From positions 1 through 64,000 of the forward strand of contig JAZNVL010000038.1 of assembly GCA_045592785.1 (NCBI GenBank): a stretch of 64,000 nucleotides of DNA, read 5' to 3'. Source of the stretch: RGIG8244 sp045592785. Lineage in GTDB: Bacteria > Verrucomicrobiota > Lentisphaeria > Victivallales > UBA1829. Under the pieces are notes generated by a model. The model saw only the letters and a program-made list of their open reading frames with translations, made no database searches and was not told the DNA's origin. The position numbers and the translations under genes were made by a program. How positions within the stretch are numbered: the stretch's first letter is position 1; each line of letters opens with the position of its first letter. Shown piece by piece: positions 7,524 through 16,738 of this stretch.

Positions 7524-10500
7524 ATGGCAGTCGACTTTGTTCATTTGCATGTTCATACGGATTACAGTCTTCTTGACGGGGCGTGTGCGATTTCCTGGGC
7601 GAAACTGAAAAAAGAAGATCAGGAAAATAAGTTTGACCTGGTGAAGATGGCACAGCTCCACGGTATGAAAGCCGTTGCCATCACCGACCACGGGGTCATG
7701 GGCGGATGTCTGGAATTCCATAACGCCATGAAGAAGGAAGGAATCAAACCCATCATCGGGTGTGAGACCTACGTTGCGCCCAACAGCCGGTTCGAGAAAG
7801 CGGCGGAAGTGCCCAACATCCGTGGATTCCATTTGATCCTGCTGGCGAAAAATCAGGTCGGCTATCATAACCTGTGCAGTCTGATCTCCGAAGCCCATAC
7901 CAACGGTTTCTATTACAAGCCCCGTATCGACAAAGAACTTCTTGCCGCTCACAGCGAAGGGCTCATCGGTATGAGTGCCTGTCTGCAGGGGGAGATCGAT
8001 GTGGCGGCATTGCATCACGGGCACGATGCCGCGCGGAAAGTGTTGGGCGAATATCTGGATATTTTCGGCAAAGACAACTTCTACATGGAACTGATGTATC
8101 ATGGGATCGAAGACCAGAAAACCGTGAACAAGGAACTCATTTCTCTGGCGCGGGAGTGCAACGTGCCCATGGTCGCCACCAATGACGTCCATTACCTGCG
8201 CAAGGAAGATCATATCCCCCACGAGATCATGCTTTGTATTCAGACCCGGACCACCATGGATGATCCGAAACGCATGAACATGGAAAGCGCGGAGTTCTAT
8301 TTCAAGAGCGGAGAGGAAATGATGGCTGTCTGGGGCAATGAAGTCCCGGAAGCCGTTTCCAACACGCTGGAAGTGGCGGAACGCTGTGACGTGACCATCG
8401 GATACGAAAACCATTATCCGGAGTACCAGACCCCGGAATCTTTCAATGTCACGCTGGATATGGAGGCCATCCGCAAGGAATCCGCCACAGAGATCGAAGC
8501 GGAACACCTTGCCGACTTCGAAAAGAAAAAAGAGAAAGATGAGTCCGCCGAATTCAAACCGCTCACCGATGAAAAACGCAGCGACCTCATCGAACGCCGC
8601 GTGGTCCTCAAAAAAGCAGCGGCGTATCTGCGTCATGTCTGTCTCTACGGGACCGGGGAAAACTCTGTTTGCGGTTATGTCAAGAAGTACGGGTATGACC
8701 CTTTGAATCCGCCGGAAGATAAAAAAGAGGACGCCAAACGCAATCTGGAACGCATGGATTACGAATTGAGCGTTATCAACCGGACGAAATATCCCAGTTA
8801 CTTTCTGTGCGTGTGGGACTTCATCAACTGGGCGAAGGAACGTGGTATTCCGGTGGGACCGGGCCGCGGATCCGGTGCCGGGTCCATCGTGGCATATCTT
8901 TCCGGGATCACCAATATCGACCCCATGAAATACGACCTGCTGTTCGAACGGTTCCTGAACCCGGACCGCGTGTCGCCCCCCGACTTCGATACGGACTTCT
9001 GCGAACGTCACCGTCAGGACGTGATCGATTATGTGATCGACAAGTACGGGATGGACAGTGTGTCCCAGATCGGAACCTACGGCACGCTGAAAGCGAAAGC
9101 GGTGATCAAAGACGTGGCGCGCGCCTTGTCCCGTACGCCCGCCGACGGGAACATGATCACGAAACTGGTTCCCGATGATCCCAAAATGACACTGGCGAAA
9201 GCCATCAAGGAATCCCCGGAACTCAAACAGCTGTTGGAAAAAGAGGAATGGGTCAAGAAGATCTTTGATCTTTCCATGCCCATCGAACAGTTGAACCGGC
9301 AGATGGGGATCCATGCCTGCGGGGTCATTATCTGTAATCAGCCCCTTGCCAGCCTGGTCCCGTTGGGGCGCGGCGCGCATGATGAGATCATCACCCAATA
9401 CGTTGCCCCCCTCTGTGAAAGCGTGGGACTGCTCAAAATGGACTTCCTGGGACTCCGTACGCTCACCGTGATCCAGGATGCCTGCGATAATGTTCTGCGC
9501 AATCGTGGTATCAAACTGGATATGGATGAGGTCCCGCTGGATGACCAGAAGACCTTCGATCTGCTGAATAACGGCGATACCGTTGCTGTGTTCCAGCTGG
9601 AATCCGGCGGTATGCAGGAACTCTGCCGGAAGTTCGGGGTGGAAAATATCAAACACATTATCGCGCTTGTGGCGATCTACCGTCCCGGTCCCATGCAGTT
9701 CATCGACCTGTTTGTGGGCAGAAAAAAAGGCACGATCCCGCTGGAATACGATCATCCGCTGATGGAACAATTCCTGCAGGAAACCTACGGGATCATGCTC
9801 TATCAGGAACAGATCATGCAGGTGGTGCAGATCCTTGCCGGGTTCTCCCTGGGGCAGGCGGATATTCTCCGTCGCGCCATCGGGAAAAAGAAGATCAAAG
9901 ATATGGAAGCGCAGCACGATAAGTTCGTTGCAGGCTGTGCCGCCACCAATAATATCCCCGCCGAACAGGCGGAAAAAATCTGGGAAAACATCAAGAAGTT
10001 CGCCGACTACGGGTTCAATAAGTCCCACAGTGCGGCGTACGCGATCATGTCTTACCGTACCGCGTACCTGAAAGCAAACTACCGTCCGGAATTCATGGCG
10101 GCGGTGCTGACCAGTGAATTGACCAACGCCTCGAAACTGGCGTTCCTGATCAACGAATGCCGTACCGCCGGGATCCCCATTCTGCCCCCGGACGTCAACA
10201 CCAGTAAAGTCAACTTCACGGTGGATAAAGATGCCATCCGTTTCGGTCTGGGCGCGATCAAAGGGTTCGGGCAGGGCGTGTCGGAATCCATCATTGCGGC
10301 ACAGAAGGACGGCCCCTTCAAGAGTGTGGCGGACCTGATTGAGCGGACCGAAGGGATCAATGCCAAAGGACTGGAAGCGTTGATCCGGTGTGGTGCGCTG
10401 GATTCCACCGGGTTGAAACGGTCCCAGCTGCTTGCCATCATCGATGACTCCATTCAGACCGCCAATGTGCGGAAACGGGATAAAGCCGCCGGACAGGGCA

Positions 10501-11285
10501 GTCTGTTCGATATGGTCCCGGAATTTGCGGAAAGTTTTGCCAGTGTTCCCGTGCCGGACATCCCGGAACTGGATCAGTCGGAAATGCTTGCCGATGAAAA
10601 GAGTCTCCTCGGATTCTTCGTCAGCGGACATCCGCTCTCCAAATACAAAAACGTCATTGACACGTTCTCCACGGCAACCGTTTCCGACGTGGTGCAGATG
10701 CCGGGGGATGTGGGCGTGAAACTGGGCGGGATGCTCGCCGGAGTCGCCAAAAAGTATACCAAAGCAGACAACAAACCTTTTGCCGTGTTCCAGATGGAAG
10801 ACCTGACCGGGGTGGTGGAATGTGTCTGTTACAACAAGACGTTCGAAAAGTGCGGTATGTTTCTGGAGGAAGGCGCGCTTGTCTTTGTGGAAGCCATCAC
10901 AAAACGGCAGGAGGAAAATGCGCCCGCCGCGCTCATGGTGGAAAATGTCATCCTGCTTGCCAATACCATGGAACAGCACAGCGAACAGCTTCATATCCAG
11001 CTCCGGGAAGCCGATTTGCAGCCCGATACATTCCGTCGCATCGGTGTCGCCGTCCGCAACCATAAGGGGAATGTCCCTGTGGTCCTCTGTATTACGACAA
11101 CGGACGGGAAAGCGGTGTTTATTGAGACCGCACAGCGGTTCAACGTGACCGTTACAGCCGGACTGGTGGACGAAATCGATTCCATCCTCGGGGAAGGCCA
11201 TTACAAGATCAAACCGACAACCACGGTCCCGGCGGTCCGCCCCCGTTGGAACCGGGAAAACGCGAAAGGAAATGAAGCCTCATGA
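7524..11285 (+). CDS. dnaE: DNA polymerase III alpha subunit
   Basis: A 1253-residue replicative polymerase of the DnaE1 type. The N-terminal PHP domain (about residues 1-220) keeps what look like all nine metal ligands: HLHVH, D18, ITDHG, GCETY, GFHLI, SACLQG, YHGI region and NDVHY. The catalytic core has GRGSGAGS and the acid motif PDFDTDF at residues 486-492 (Asp487 and Asp489; third Asp further on). Helix-hairpin-helix and OB-fold regions follow towards the C-terminus. A charged Lys/Glu-rich segment around residues 330-360 is an insertion. The next gene overlaps its stop (ATGA). This is a single-copy essential gene and a good phylogenetic marker. Confidence 0.97.
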   Translation: MAVDFVHLHVHTDYSLLDGACAISWAKLKKEDQENKFDLVKMAQLHGMKAVAITDHGVMGGCLEFHNAMKKEGIKPIIGCETYVAPNSRFEKAAEVPNIRGFHLILLAKNQVGYHNLCSLISEAHTNGFYYKPRIDKELLAAHSEGLIGMSACLQGEIDVAALHHGHDAARKVLGEYLDIFGKDNFYMELMYHGIEDQKTVNKELISLARECNVPMVATNDVHYLRKEDHIPHEIMLCIQTRTTMDDPKRMNMESAEFYFKSGEEMMAVWGNEVPEAVSNTLEVAERCDVTIGYENHYPEYQTPESFNVTLDMEAIRKESATEIEAEHLADFEKKKEKDESAEFKPLTDEKRSDLIERRVVLKKAAAYLRHVCLYGTGENSVCGYVKKYGYDPLNPPEDKKEDAKRNLERMDYELSVINRTKYPSYFLCVWDFINWAKERGIPVGPGRGSGAGSIVAYLSGITNIDPMKYDLLFERFLNPDRVSPPDFDTDFCERHRQDVIDYVIDKYGMDSVSQIGTYGTLKAKAVIKDVARALSRTPADGNMITKLVPDDPKMTLAKAIKESPELKQLLEKEEWVKKIFDLSMPIEQLNRQMGIHACGVIICNQPLASLVPLGRGAHDEIITQYVAPLCESVGLLKMDFLGLRTLTVIQDACDNVLRNRGIKLDMDEVPLDDQKTFDLLNNGDTVAVFQLESGGMQELCRKFGVENIKHIIALVAIYRPGPMQFIDLFVGRKKGTIPLEYDHPLMEQFLQETYGIMLYQEQIMQVVQILAGFSLGQADILRRAIGKKKIKDMEAQHDKFVAGCAATNNIPAEQAEKIWENIKKFADYGFNKSHSAAYAIMSYRTAYLKANYRPEFMAAVLTSELTNASKLAFLINECRTAGIPILPPDVNTSKVNFTVDKDAIRFGLGAIKGFGQGVSESIIAAQKDGPFKSVADLIERTEGINAKGLEALIRCGALDSTGLKRSQLLAIIDDSIQTANVRKRDKAAGQGSLFDMVPEFAESFASVPVPDIPELDQSEMLADEKSLLGFFVSGHPLSKYKNVIDTFSTATVSDVVQMPGDVGVKLGGMLAGVAKKYTKADNKPFAVFQMEDLTGVVECVCYNKTFEKCGMFLEEGALVFVEAITKRQEENAPAALMVENVILLANTMEQHSEQLHIQLREADLQPDTFRRIGVAVRNHKGNVPVVLCITTTDGKAVFIETAQRFNVTVTAGLVDEIDSILGEGHYKIKPTTTVPAVRPRWNRENAKGNEAS

Positions 11286-12814
11286 GTTACCGGATCCTCT
11301 TTTTACTTCTGTTTGCTTTCAGTCTTTCTGTGTATGGGCAGGCCCCCGCACCGCAGAAGAAAGCACCCCAGCCCCGGATCATTTCTTCGGAATATATCGT
11401 GCAGATCCTGGAAGACGGACTCAAACCCTACAAGAAGCATGACATTCAGATCGATGTGGTGGAAGACCCGTTGATCGTGCGCAAGCCGTTGCCGGTCTGC
11501 CATATCATTTTTGTGCGGGATCACTCCTGGAAAGAAAAGATCCAGCCGAAGGAAAACAAAGCCATGCAGCAGGCGCCGGGGAATCAGCCGAAACCCACCG
11601 TCCGTACACGGAAAGGACGGGAATATGCGGATATTGTGATCATTCCGAAAGATTCCTCTTATGAGTTGAAAAATGCACTCCGTTTTGCGGGGGAGGAAAA
11701 AGCGGTCAGCGGTCCGTTGGAAACGATCGTGTATAAGCAGTTCGGGCTGACCTGGCGCCGGTCGCAGTCACCCTACAATCAGTACACGCTTTATCTCGGG
11801 GAAGATGACAACAACCTGTATTTCGGCAGTGCCAATCTTTCTGTTCTGATCTGGTTCCGCCGTACCTTTTCCCTGCGGAACGGGATCCCTGCATCCACGG
11901 AAGTTCTTGCGGATGCGTTCAATACGCGTGACCATGAAGACTTTACGTCCCACTACGCCATCGTGGAACTCTCGAAATACGGGAATAAAGCATTACCGGA
12001 TTTGAAGCGGTCCGTTGCGGATGCGCTGGAACTGGATGCTCCGCCGTATTCCCATTTTCTCTGCATGAAGATCATCGGTACGCCGGAATCGGATCAGCTG
12101 CTCAATGAGTATGCACGGTCCAATGACCCCGTATTGCTCACCGGACTCTTTCAGGCGTTTGCCGATTTCAATGCCATCAATATCCGGCAGAAACCTCTGT
12201 TCATCCGCATGGTGGAGACCCGGCTTGCCCCGGCAGTTGCCATGCACGCAGGCACGATCCTGGGATTTGCCAAAGATCTGCTTCCTTACTTCCGGGAATA
12301 TGTGGCGAAACCGTATCGGGTCGAAGATTATATGATGGGTGTCCGTGCGGTATTCATTCTGCAGAATCCGGCGGCGCGTACGCCTCACGAGGATGCCGTC
12401 CGCCAGATCAAAGATATGCTTTTGCGCAGCGGGGAAGTTGCCGGCACGCTTACGGTGTACGATATGAATGAATCCACCCGGGTGCGCGAGGACCGTTTAT
12501 CCCAACAGGATGCCCAACGGATCAAACCCTATACCGATGCCATTGTGAACAGTCCTTATACGGATTTGAGCGTGCTTTCCGCGCTGGATCTGGCGATGTT
12601 TACGCCAGCAAAAGAAGATGGCTTCGCACCGTCTTATGTCCGCCGTGTCCGCAGGGCAGGGGCGGATCTTCTCCAACGTTTGCCCCAGGCAAAAGTCAAA
12701 AGCGCATTCCGTTCCCTGTTGCATTATGTGAAAGACAATAAAGAACACGCGATCGTGGATGATGCGTACAGCCTTTATGTCAAAGCCGGGCGCGCGGTGG
12801 CGAATCCGTATTGA
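11282..12814 (+). CDS. secreted hypothetical protein, possible HEAT-like helical repeats
   Basis: A 510-residue protein with an N-terminal signal peptide (hydrophobic FLLLFAFSLSVYG, then Q). A Pro/Lys-rich linker follows, then a domain with an ISSEYIVQILEDGLKPY start. The second half is mostly helical, with helix pairs such as ALPDLKRSVADALEL and DPVLLTGLFQAFADF that resemble HEAT-type repeats. The start codon overlaps the dnaE stop in an ATGA arrangement, so translation is probably coupled. Function unknown; it is likely periplasmic. It converges with the minus-strand transporter gene, leaving only one base between their ends. Confidence 0.7.
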   Translation: MSYRILFLLLFAFSLSVYGQAPAPQKKAPQPRIISSEYIVQILEDGLKPYKKHDIQIDVVEDPLIVRKPLPVCHIIFVRDHSWKEKIQPKENKAMQQAPGNQPKPTVRTRKGREYADIVIIPKDSSYELKNALRFAGEEKAVSGPLETIVYKQFGLTWRRSQSPYNQYTLYLGEDDNNLYFGSANLSVLIWFRRTFSLRNGIPASTEVLADAFNTRDHEDFTSHYAIVELSKYGNKALPDLKRSVADALELDAPPYSHFLCMKIIGTPESDQLLNEYARSNDPVLLTGLFQAFADFNAINIRQKPLFIRMVETRLAPAVAMHAGTILGFAKDLLPYFREYVAKPYRVEDYMMGVRAVFILQNPAARTPHEDAVRQIKDMLLRSGEVAGTLTVYDMNESTRVREDRLSQQDAQRIKPYTDAIVNSPYTDLSVLSALDLAMFTPAKEDGFAPSYVRRVRRAGADLLQRLPQAKVKSAFRSLLHYVKDNKEHAIVDDAYSLYVKAGRAVANPY

Positions 12815-12815
12815 T

Positions 12816-14648
12816 TCAACCGTTTTTCCGCGGGAATATGTCCCGGAACCGCGGGGCCGTTTTGTAGGCGATAGGGATCAGGAATTTCACCAGTGCAGCC
12901 ACGGGGACCGCAATGATCATCCCGATGATCCCTGCCACCGCGCCACCCAGGAGTACCACAATGATCGTTTCCATCGTGGTCAATCCGATGGCTTCCCCCA
13001 CGAATGACGGGTAAAGGATGATCTGCTCCAGGATCCCGTTGATGATGAAGAACGCCAGGACCACCCCGGTAAGCGGGACGATCACTTGTGGCGCAAAAGC
13101 CAGAGTGACCGCAGTCGTTATCGTGAATGTGATAACCGGGCCCAGGAAGGGAAGCAGAATATTGCATCCGGCGAGCATTGCCAGAGGAATGGCATAGGGT
13201 ACATTGAATAATGTGAAGAAGACAGAGTACAGTGCAAATTCAATGGCGAAGATCCAGAAATAGCCGCGCAGCCAGCGGTCGAACATGGTACAGATCCGGT
13301 CAATGATCTCGGATGCCGATTGCCGTGTCTCCTCATCGGTCGCCGGGAACCAGCCGGAATTATAAATGGTGCCGATCATCCAGGTACCGACGCTCCGTTC
13401 CGTATTCCGGTTGACGTCATTTGTATAAAATGCCATTTGCTGTAAAAAGACAAAGAAGAAGAAAATGCAAAGGAGCAGATCCATCAGGAATGTTCCCAGG
13501 GACCCGACAAGAGACAGAAGAAAACCCAGAACATCCCCGCTCGCAGAGAACGTGGAATGGAGCAAATCAGTGGCTTGCCCTGCCAGATTTTCTTCCAGCC
13601 ACAAACGCAGTTTCTGACGGAAAGGAAGATCGCTTGCATTTATTTTTTCCGGGAGTTGCTTTTTTGCAGCAATCGTTGTGTCCCGTTGTTCTTCCGGGAC
13701 TTCATTTTGTTTATCCATCATGCGGGTGATTTGTTCGTTCGCCTTCGACATGATCTCATTCCGTTCCGCCCAGGATGCAATGTTTTTTCCCGTGCGCATC
13801 GCGAATGGTGTCAGGATCAATACGGCAAGTATGCAGATCCCGATGACGGCAGCCAGCAGTGAACAAACAGTCAATCCGGCACTTTTTGCTGCCAGCGTAC
13901 TCCGTTTCTGTTCCGGAGTGGCAACCGCGGCATCTTGTTTTTTACCTGTAAAGAAATCCCGGAGACGGAAAAACGGGCGGAAGGGCAGAAGGAAAAACCA
14001 TTCCAGTTTCTGATAGATCCGGGTCCCGAAAATCCGTTTTTCAAAGAATCGTTCCAATGGCAGAAAAAGATAGGCAAGCAGGAATCCGAAGAACACCGTT
14101 TTCAAATACAATGCCGCAAAAACGAACAGGAGCAGCACAAGAAGAGCAGCGATCAATCCGGCACCGGAATTCAACCGTTTCGCTTTGTTTTTACGCCGTT
14201 CTTCTTCTTCTGTCAGGATCTTTTCGGTCTCCTCTGTGGAAAGTCCCATCGCCGCACATAACGTTTTCCATTCGGAACAGATTTCCGGGGTCAATGTTTG
14301 ATGCAGGGGAATCAGATCAAGAAGAAAACTCCCGCTTTCCCGTTTTTGGGTGGGTGAAAGCGTGGATAAGGATTTGATGTGTTCCAGTGCCCGTGTGGGA
14401 TCTTGTACACTGTTCAGGATCTCCGGCAGACCGGCGGAATCCGTCACGCTGGAAAGCAGCGGAACAAAACCGCCGGATTCGATCCCATTCCCTGCGCTTA
14501 AATACACCATGCGCATGGCGGGATACAGAAAATCCTTCTGTGGAACAGCCGGATGCTCCGCAAGAAAACGAACGATCCGTTTTCCGCTTTCCGGCGTTTT
14601 CCTGCCGGGAAGAAGATCATACAGCATCCCGCTGAACGTCATGATCAT
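12816..14648 (-). CDS. AI-2E family transporter with extra N-terminal domain
   Basis: A 610-residue membrane protein. Residues from about 160 onward match the AI-2E transporter/PerM/UPF0118 family: paired membrane helices near 163-197, one near 265-285, a long amphipathic stretch, helices near 395-430, and a C-terminal block of helices with the PFLGPVITF and GLTTMETIIVVLLGG motifs. Family members usually have 340-400 residues. Here about 150 soluble residues precede the first helix, with helix-rich sequence and the end TEETEKILTEEEERRKNKAKR. The substrate is unknown; some homologues exchange Na+ or Li+ for protons. It overlaps the purM stop by 4 bases (ATGA), so it is co-expressed with purM. 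Confidence 0.8.
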   Translation of the reverse strand: MIMTFSGMLYDLLPGRKTPESGKRIVRFLAEHPAVPQKDFLYPAMRMVYLSAGNGIESGGFVPLLSSVTDSAGLPEILNSVQDPTRALEHIKSLSTLSPTQKRESGSFLLDLIPLHQTLTPEICSEWKTLCAAMGLSTEETEKILTEEEERRKNKAKRLNSGAGLIAALLVLLLFVFAALYLKTVFFGFLLAYLFLPLERFFEKRIFGTRIYQKLEWFFLLPFRPFFRLRDFFTGKKQDAAVATPEQKRSTLAAKSAGLTVCSLLAAVIGICILAVLILTPFAMRTGKNIASWAERNEIMSKANEQITRMMDKQNEVPEEQRDTTIAAKKQLPEKINASDLPFRQKLRLWLEENLAGQATDLLHSTFSASGDVLGFLLSLVGSLGTFLMDLLLCIFFFFVFLQQMAFYTNDVNRNTERSVGTWMIGTIYNSGWFPATDEETRQSASEIIDRICTMFDRWLRGYFWIFAIEFALYSVFFTLFNVPYAIPLAMLAGCNILLPFLGPVITFTITTAVTLAFAPQVIVPLTGVVLAFFIINGILEQIILYPSFVGEAIGLTTMETIIVVLLGGAVAGIIGMIIAVPVAALVKFLIPIAYKTAPRFRDIFPRKNG

Positions 14649-15688
14649 ACAACCAGACTTTTGTGTTCGCCGGCGGTGATTTCACCGAAGACGAATGCAC
14701 GGAATCCGGTTTCCTGACAGATATCCAACGCCTGGGTGACTTCCGCTTCCGGCACGAACCAGACCATACCCACACCCATGTTGAACACACGGTATGCTTC
14801 GCTGTCCGGCACATTGCCTTCTTCCACGATCAGGCGGAAGATCGGCGGAACGTAAGGAATATCTTTCTTGCGGAAGACTGCATTGACATCTTTCGGGAGG
14901 ATACGCGGGACGTTATCGAAGAGGCCGCCGCCGGTGATGTGTGCGATCCCATCCAGGCTCAAACCGGCATCCATTGCCGCACGGATCGCTTTCCGGTAGC
15001 AGACATGGGGTTTGAGCAGAGCTTCCCCGATGGTCAGACCATCCAGTTCTTTGAGTTCGGTATCCACGCTGAATCCGCGCTGCTGGAACAGCACACGCCG
15101 CGCCAGACTGAATCCGTTGGTATGAAGTCCGTTGGAGGAAAGCCCGATGGCAACGTGTCCGGGACGGATCTTTTCCCCTGTGATGAGTTTGGATTTTTCC
15201 ACCACGCCGGTGATCACGCCCACCAGGTCAAAGTCATTGCCGTACATGCCGGGCATTTCCGCCGTTTCGCCGCCGAGCAGTGCGCAGTTTTCGGCTTTAC
15301 AGGCTTCGGCGATACCGGTCAGCACTTCTTCGTACAGCGGGGAACGCAGTTTGCCGATCCCCAGATAGTCCAGGAAGTAAATGGGTTCCGCACCCTGCAC
15401 ACCGATATCGTTGATACAGTGGTTGACGATGTCGTGTCCCACGGTATCGTATTTCTGCATCAAAGCGGCAACCATGAGTTTCGTGCCGACACCGTCGATA
15501 CTGGAAACCAGAACCGGTTCCTTGTATTTGGAGAGATCCATCTGGAACAACCCGCCGAATCCGCCGATCGGTGCAAGCATTTCCGGGCGTCTTGCCCCTG
15601 CCAGACATGGTTTCACCCGTGAAAGAAGTTCTGTCGCCAGATCGATGTCCACACCTGCTGCTTTGTAACTGGATTGCTCTTTGTTCAT
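14645..15688 (-). CDS. purM: phosphoribosylformylglycinamidine cyclo-ligase (AIR synthetase)
   Basis: A 347-residue enzyme of de novo purine synthesis. It converts FGAM and ATP to AIR. The family hallmarks are present: SYKAAGVDIDL near the N-terminus, SSIDGVGTK, the ATP/FGAM-binding GGETAEMPGMY, and HITGGGLFDNVPRILP in the C-terminal domain. Length fits bacterial PurM. The ATG at 15688 is chosen because AAAAGGATCC precedes it and a promoter at 15742-15769 lies upstream; the longer frame would start almost at the promoter. It is followed without a gap by the AI-2E-type transporter gene. Confidence 0.96.
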   Translation of the reverse strand: MNKEQSSYKAAGVDIDLATELLSRVKPCLAGARRPEMLAPIGGFGGLFQMDLSKYKEPVLVSSIDGVGTKLMVAALMQKYDTVGHDIVNHCINDIGVQGAEPIYFLDYLGIGKLRSPLYEEVLTGIAEACKAENCALLGGETAEMPGMYGNDFDLVGVITGVVEKSKLITGEKIRPGHVAIGLSSNGLHTNGFSLARRVLFQQRGFSVDTELKELDGLTIGEALLKPHVCYRKAIRAAMDAGLSLDGIAHITGGGLFDNVPRILPKDVNAVFRKKDIPYVPPIFRLIVEEGNVPDSEAYRVFNMGVGMVWFVPEAEVTQALDICQETGFRAFVFGEITAGEHKSLVV

Positions 15689-15741
15689 AATTGGATCCTT
15701 TTCCTTGCAATGTTTTATTTGTTTTTCTGTCTTATACCCGT

Positions 15742-15769
15742 AATATAGCATAAACTCTCATTCTTGCAA
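15742..15769 (-). promoter_or_regulatory. promoter of purM
   Basis: On the minus strand TTGCAA (15764-15769), 16 bases, TATATT (15742-15747) preceded by TGC. It is one of the recurring TTGCAA/TATATT promoters. Confidence 0.75.
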
Positions 15770-15822
15770 ATTTTTTTTGCGTTTTGTTCTGGTATTTTCT
15801 GCAAATGAATGTATATTATAGC

Positions 15823-16169
15823 GCGGACCGCAGCGGACGGCCGCCTCGGAGCATGTCTCCGGGGAGGAAAGTCCGGACTCCACAGGGCGGGAAGTCCTCC
15901 TCACGGAGGATATCTGCACGAAAAGTGCAGGGAAGGATAGCGCAACAGAAAGCATACCGCCGAAGCAATTCGGTAAGGGTGAAATGGCGGTGTAAGAGAC
16001 CACCGGAGCGGAATGAAAGTTCCGCTGCCTGGCAAGCCCCTTCCGGAGCAAGGCCAAATAGGGGATGATGTCGTTGCCCGCGGCGTTCGAATCCCGGGTT
16101 TTGGCCGCATCAGACAGATGGTCGTCACCCTGCAAAGGGTACAGAATCCGGCTTACAGCTGCGGTCCGC
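15823..16169 (+). ncRNA. rnpB: RNase P RNA, bacterial type A
   Basis: The catalytic RNA of RNase P, which removes 5' leaders from pre-tRNAs. The universal elements are present in order: the P4 5' strand and J3/4 region GAGGAAAGTCCGGACTCC at about 15859, GGAAGGATAGCGCAACAGAAAG at about 15931 (split here over the P8-P9 region), GGTAAGGGTGAAATGGCGGTG near 15970, the GTAAGAGACCACC segment, and ACAGAATCCGGCTTACAG at 16141-16158. The ends pair as P1: GCGGACCGCAG (15823-15833) with CTGCGGTCCGC (16159-16169). About 347 nt, normal for type A. The AT-rich upstream region has TATATTATA at 15812-15820, a likely -10. The decayed phosphotriesterase gene ends 13 bases past it. Confidence 0.95.
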
Positions 16170-16182
16170 ATTCCTTATTTTC

Positions 16183-16738
16183 TCACCCGAAAAGATGACA
16201 CACGTTCTCCACCGTGATCTTGCGGAGTGTTTCCTCCGTGACGCCAAGCGTTCGCATTTCCGGCAGGACCCGGCTGTGTACCGCATCCAGACCGTACGGT
16301 TCCCCTTGCGATACGGATTCCAACACATTGTCGCGGCAGCATATATGGTCATGACTCAAGAAAATGCGATCCGCGCAGCCTGCTTTGACCAGTTCTGTCG
16401 CGAATGTTGCATTGTGCGGCGCGATCCGGTCAACCGCGACATAACAGCCCGTCTTCAACAGGGTCAGTGCGTAACTGGTGTCGTTGGCATCTCCCACATG
16501 TCCGATCACGCATTTCTCCGGCGGAACACCGGAGGATATCCGGCTTGTCAGCTCGGAACGGCACCGGATCTCCCGTTATTGTATTCCATCCCGGACGGCG
16601 ATCTCCCAGGACTGCGCGAAGATCGCGGAATCGGTGGTGCAGCAGTTGGAACGGATGAACGACGATGACCTTTCATCTGCGGAAGTTGTCCTGCCGTATT
16701 CCCTCATTGTCCGTGACAGTTCCTGACGAACCGTTTTT
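16183..16738 (-). pseudogene. decayed phosphotriesterase-family metal hydrolase
   Basis: The last about 110 codons read as the C-terminal third of a phosphotriesterase-family (PF02126) amidohydrolase: GVPPEKCVIGHVGDAND (metal-ligand His), Y-V-A-V-D-R-I, and FLSHDH with the conserved catalytic Asp. Upstream in the same frame a stop codon (16576-16578) interrupts. The stretch before it (EIAVRDGIQ, FVRQELS) still weakly resembles family sequence but is degraded, and the whole N-terminal half is gone, ending where the next gene begins. Intact members have 300-350 residues. The last internal Met could give a 108-residue product, but it would lack most of the barrel. Confidence 0.7.

Noticed and set aside
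7389..11201. Very long open frame of 1270 codons on the minus strand opposite dnaE
   Set aside because: It lies fully antisense to a highly conserved polymerase gene, has no recognisable domain and a His/Phe/Gly-rich composition expected from the reverse complement of dnaE codons.
14663..15622. 319-codon plus-strand frame opposite purM
   Set aside because: Antisense to conserved purM sequence; no independent support.
16087..16099. GTTCGAATCC, a tRNA T-loop-like sequence
   Set aside because: It lies inside the RNase P RNA and no acceptor or anticodon arms can be formed around it.
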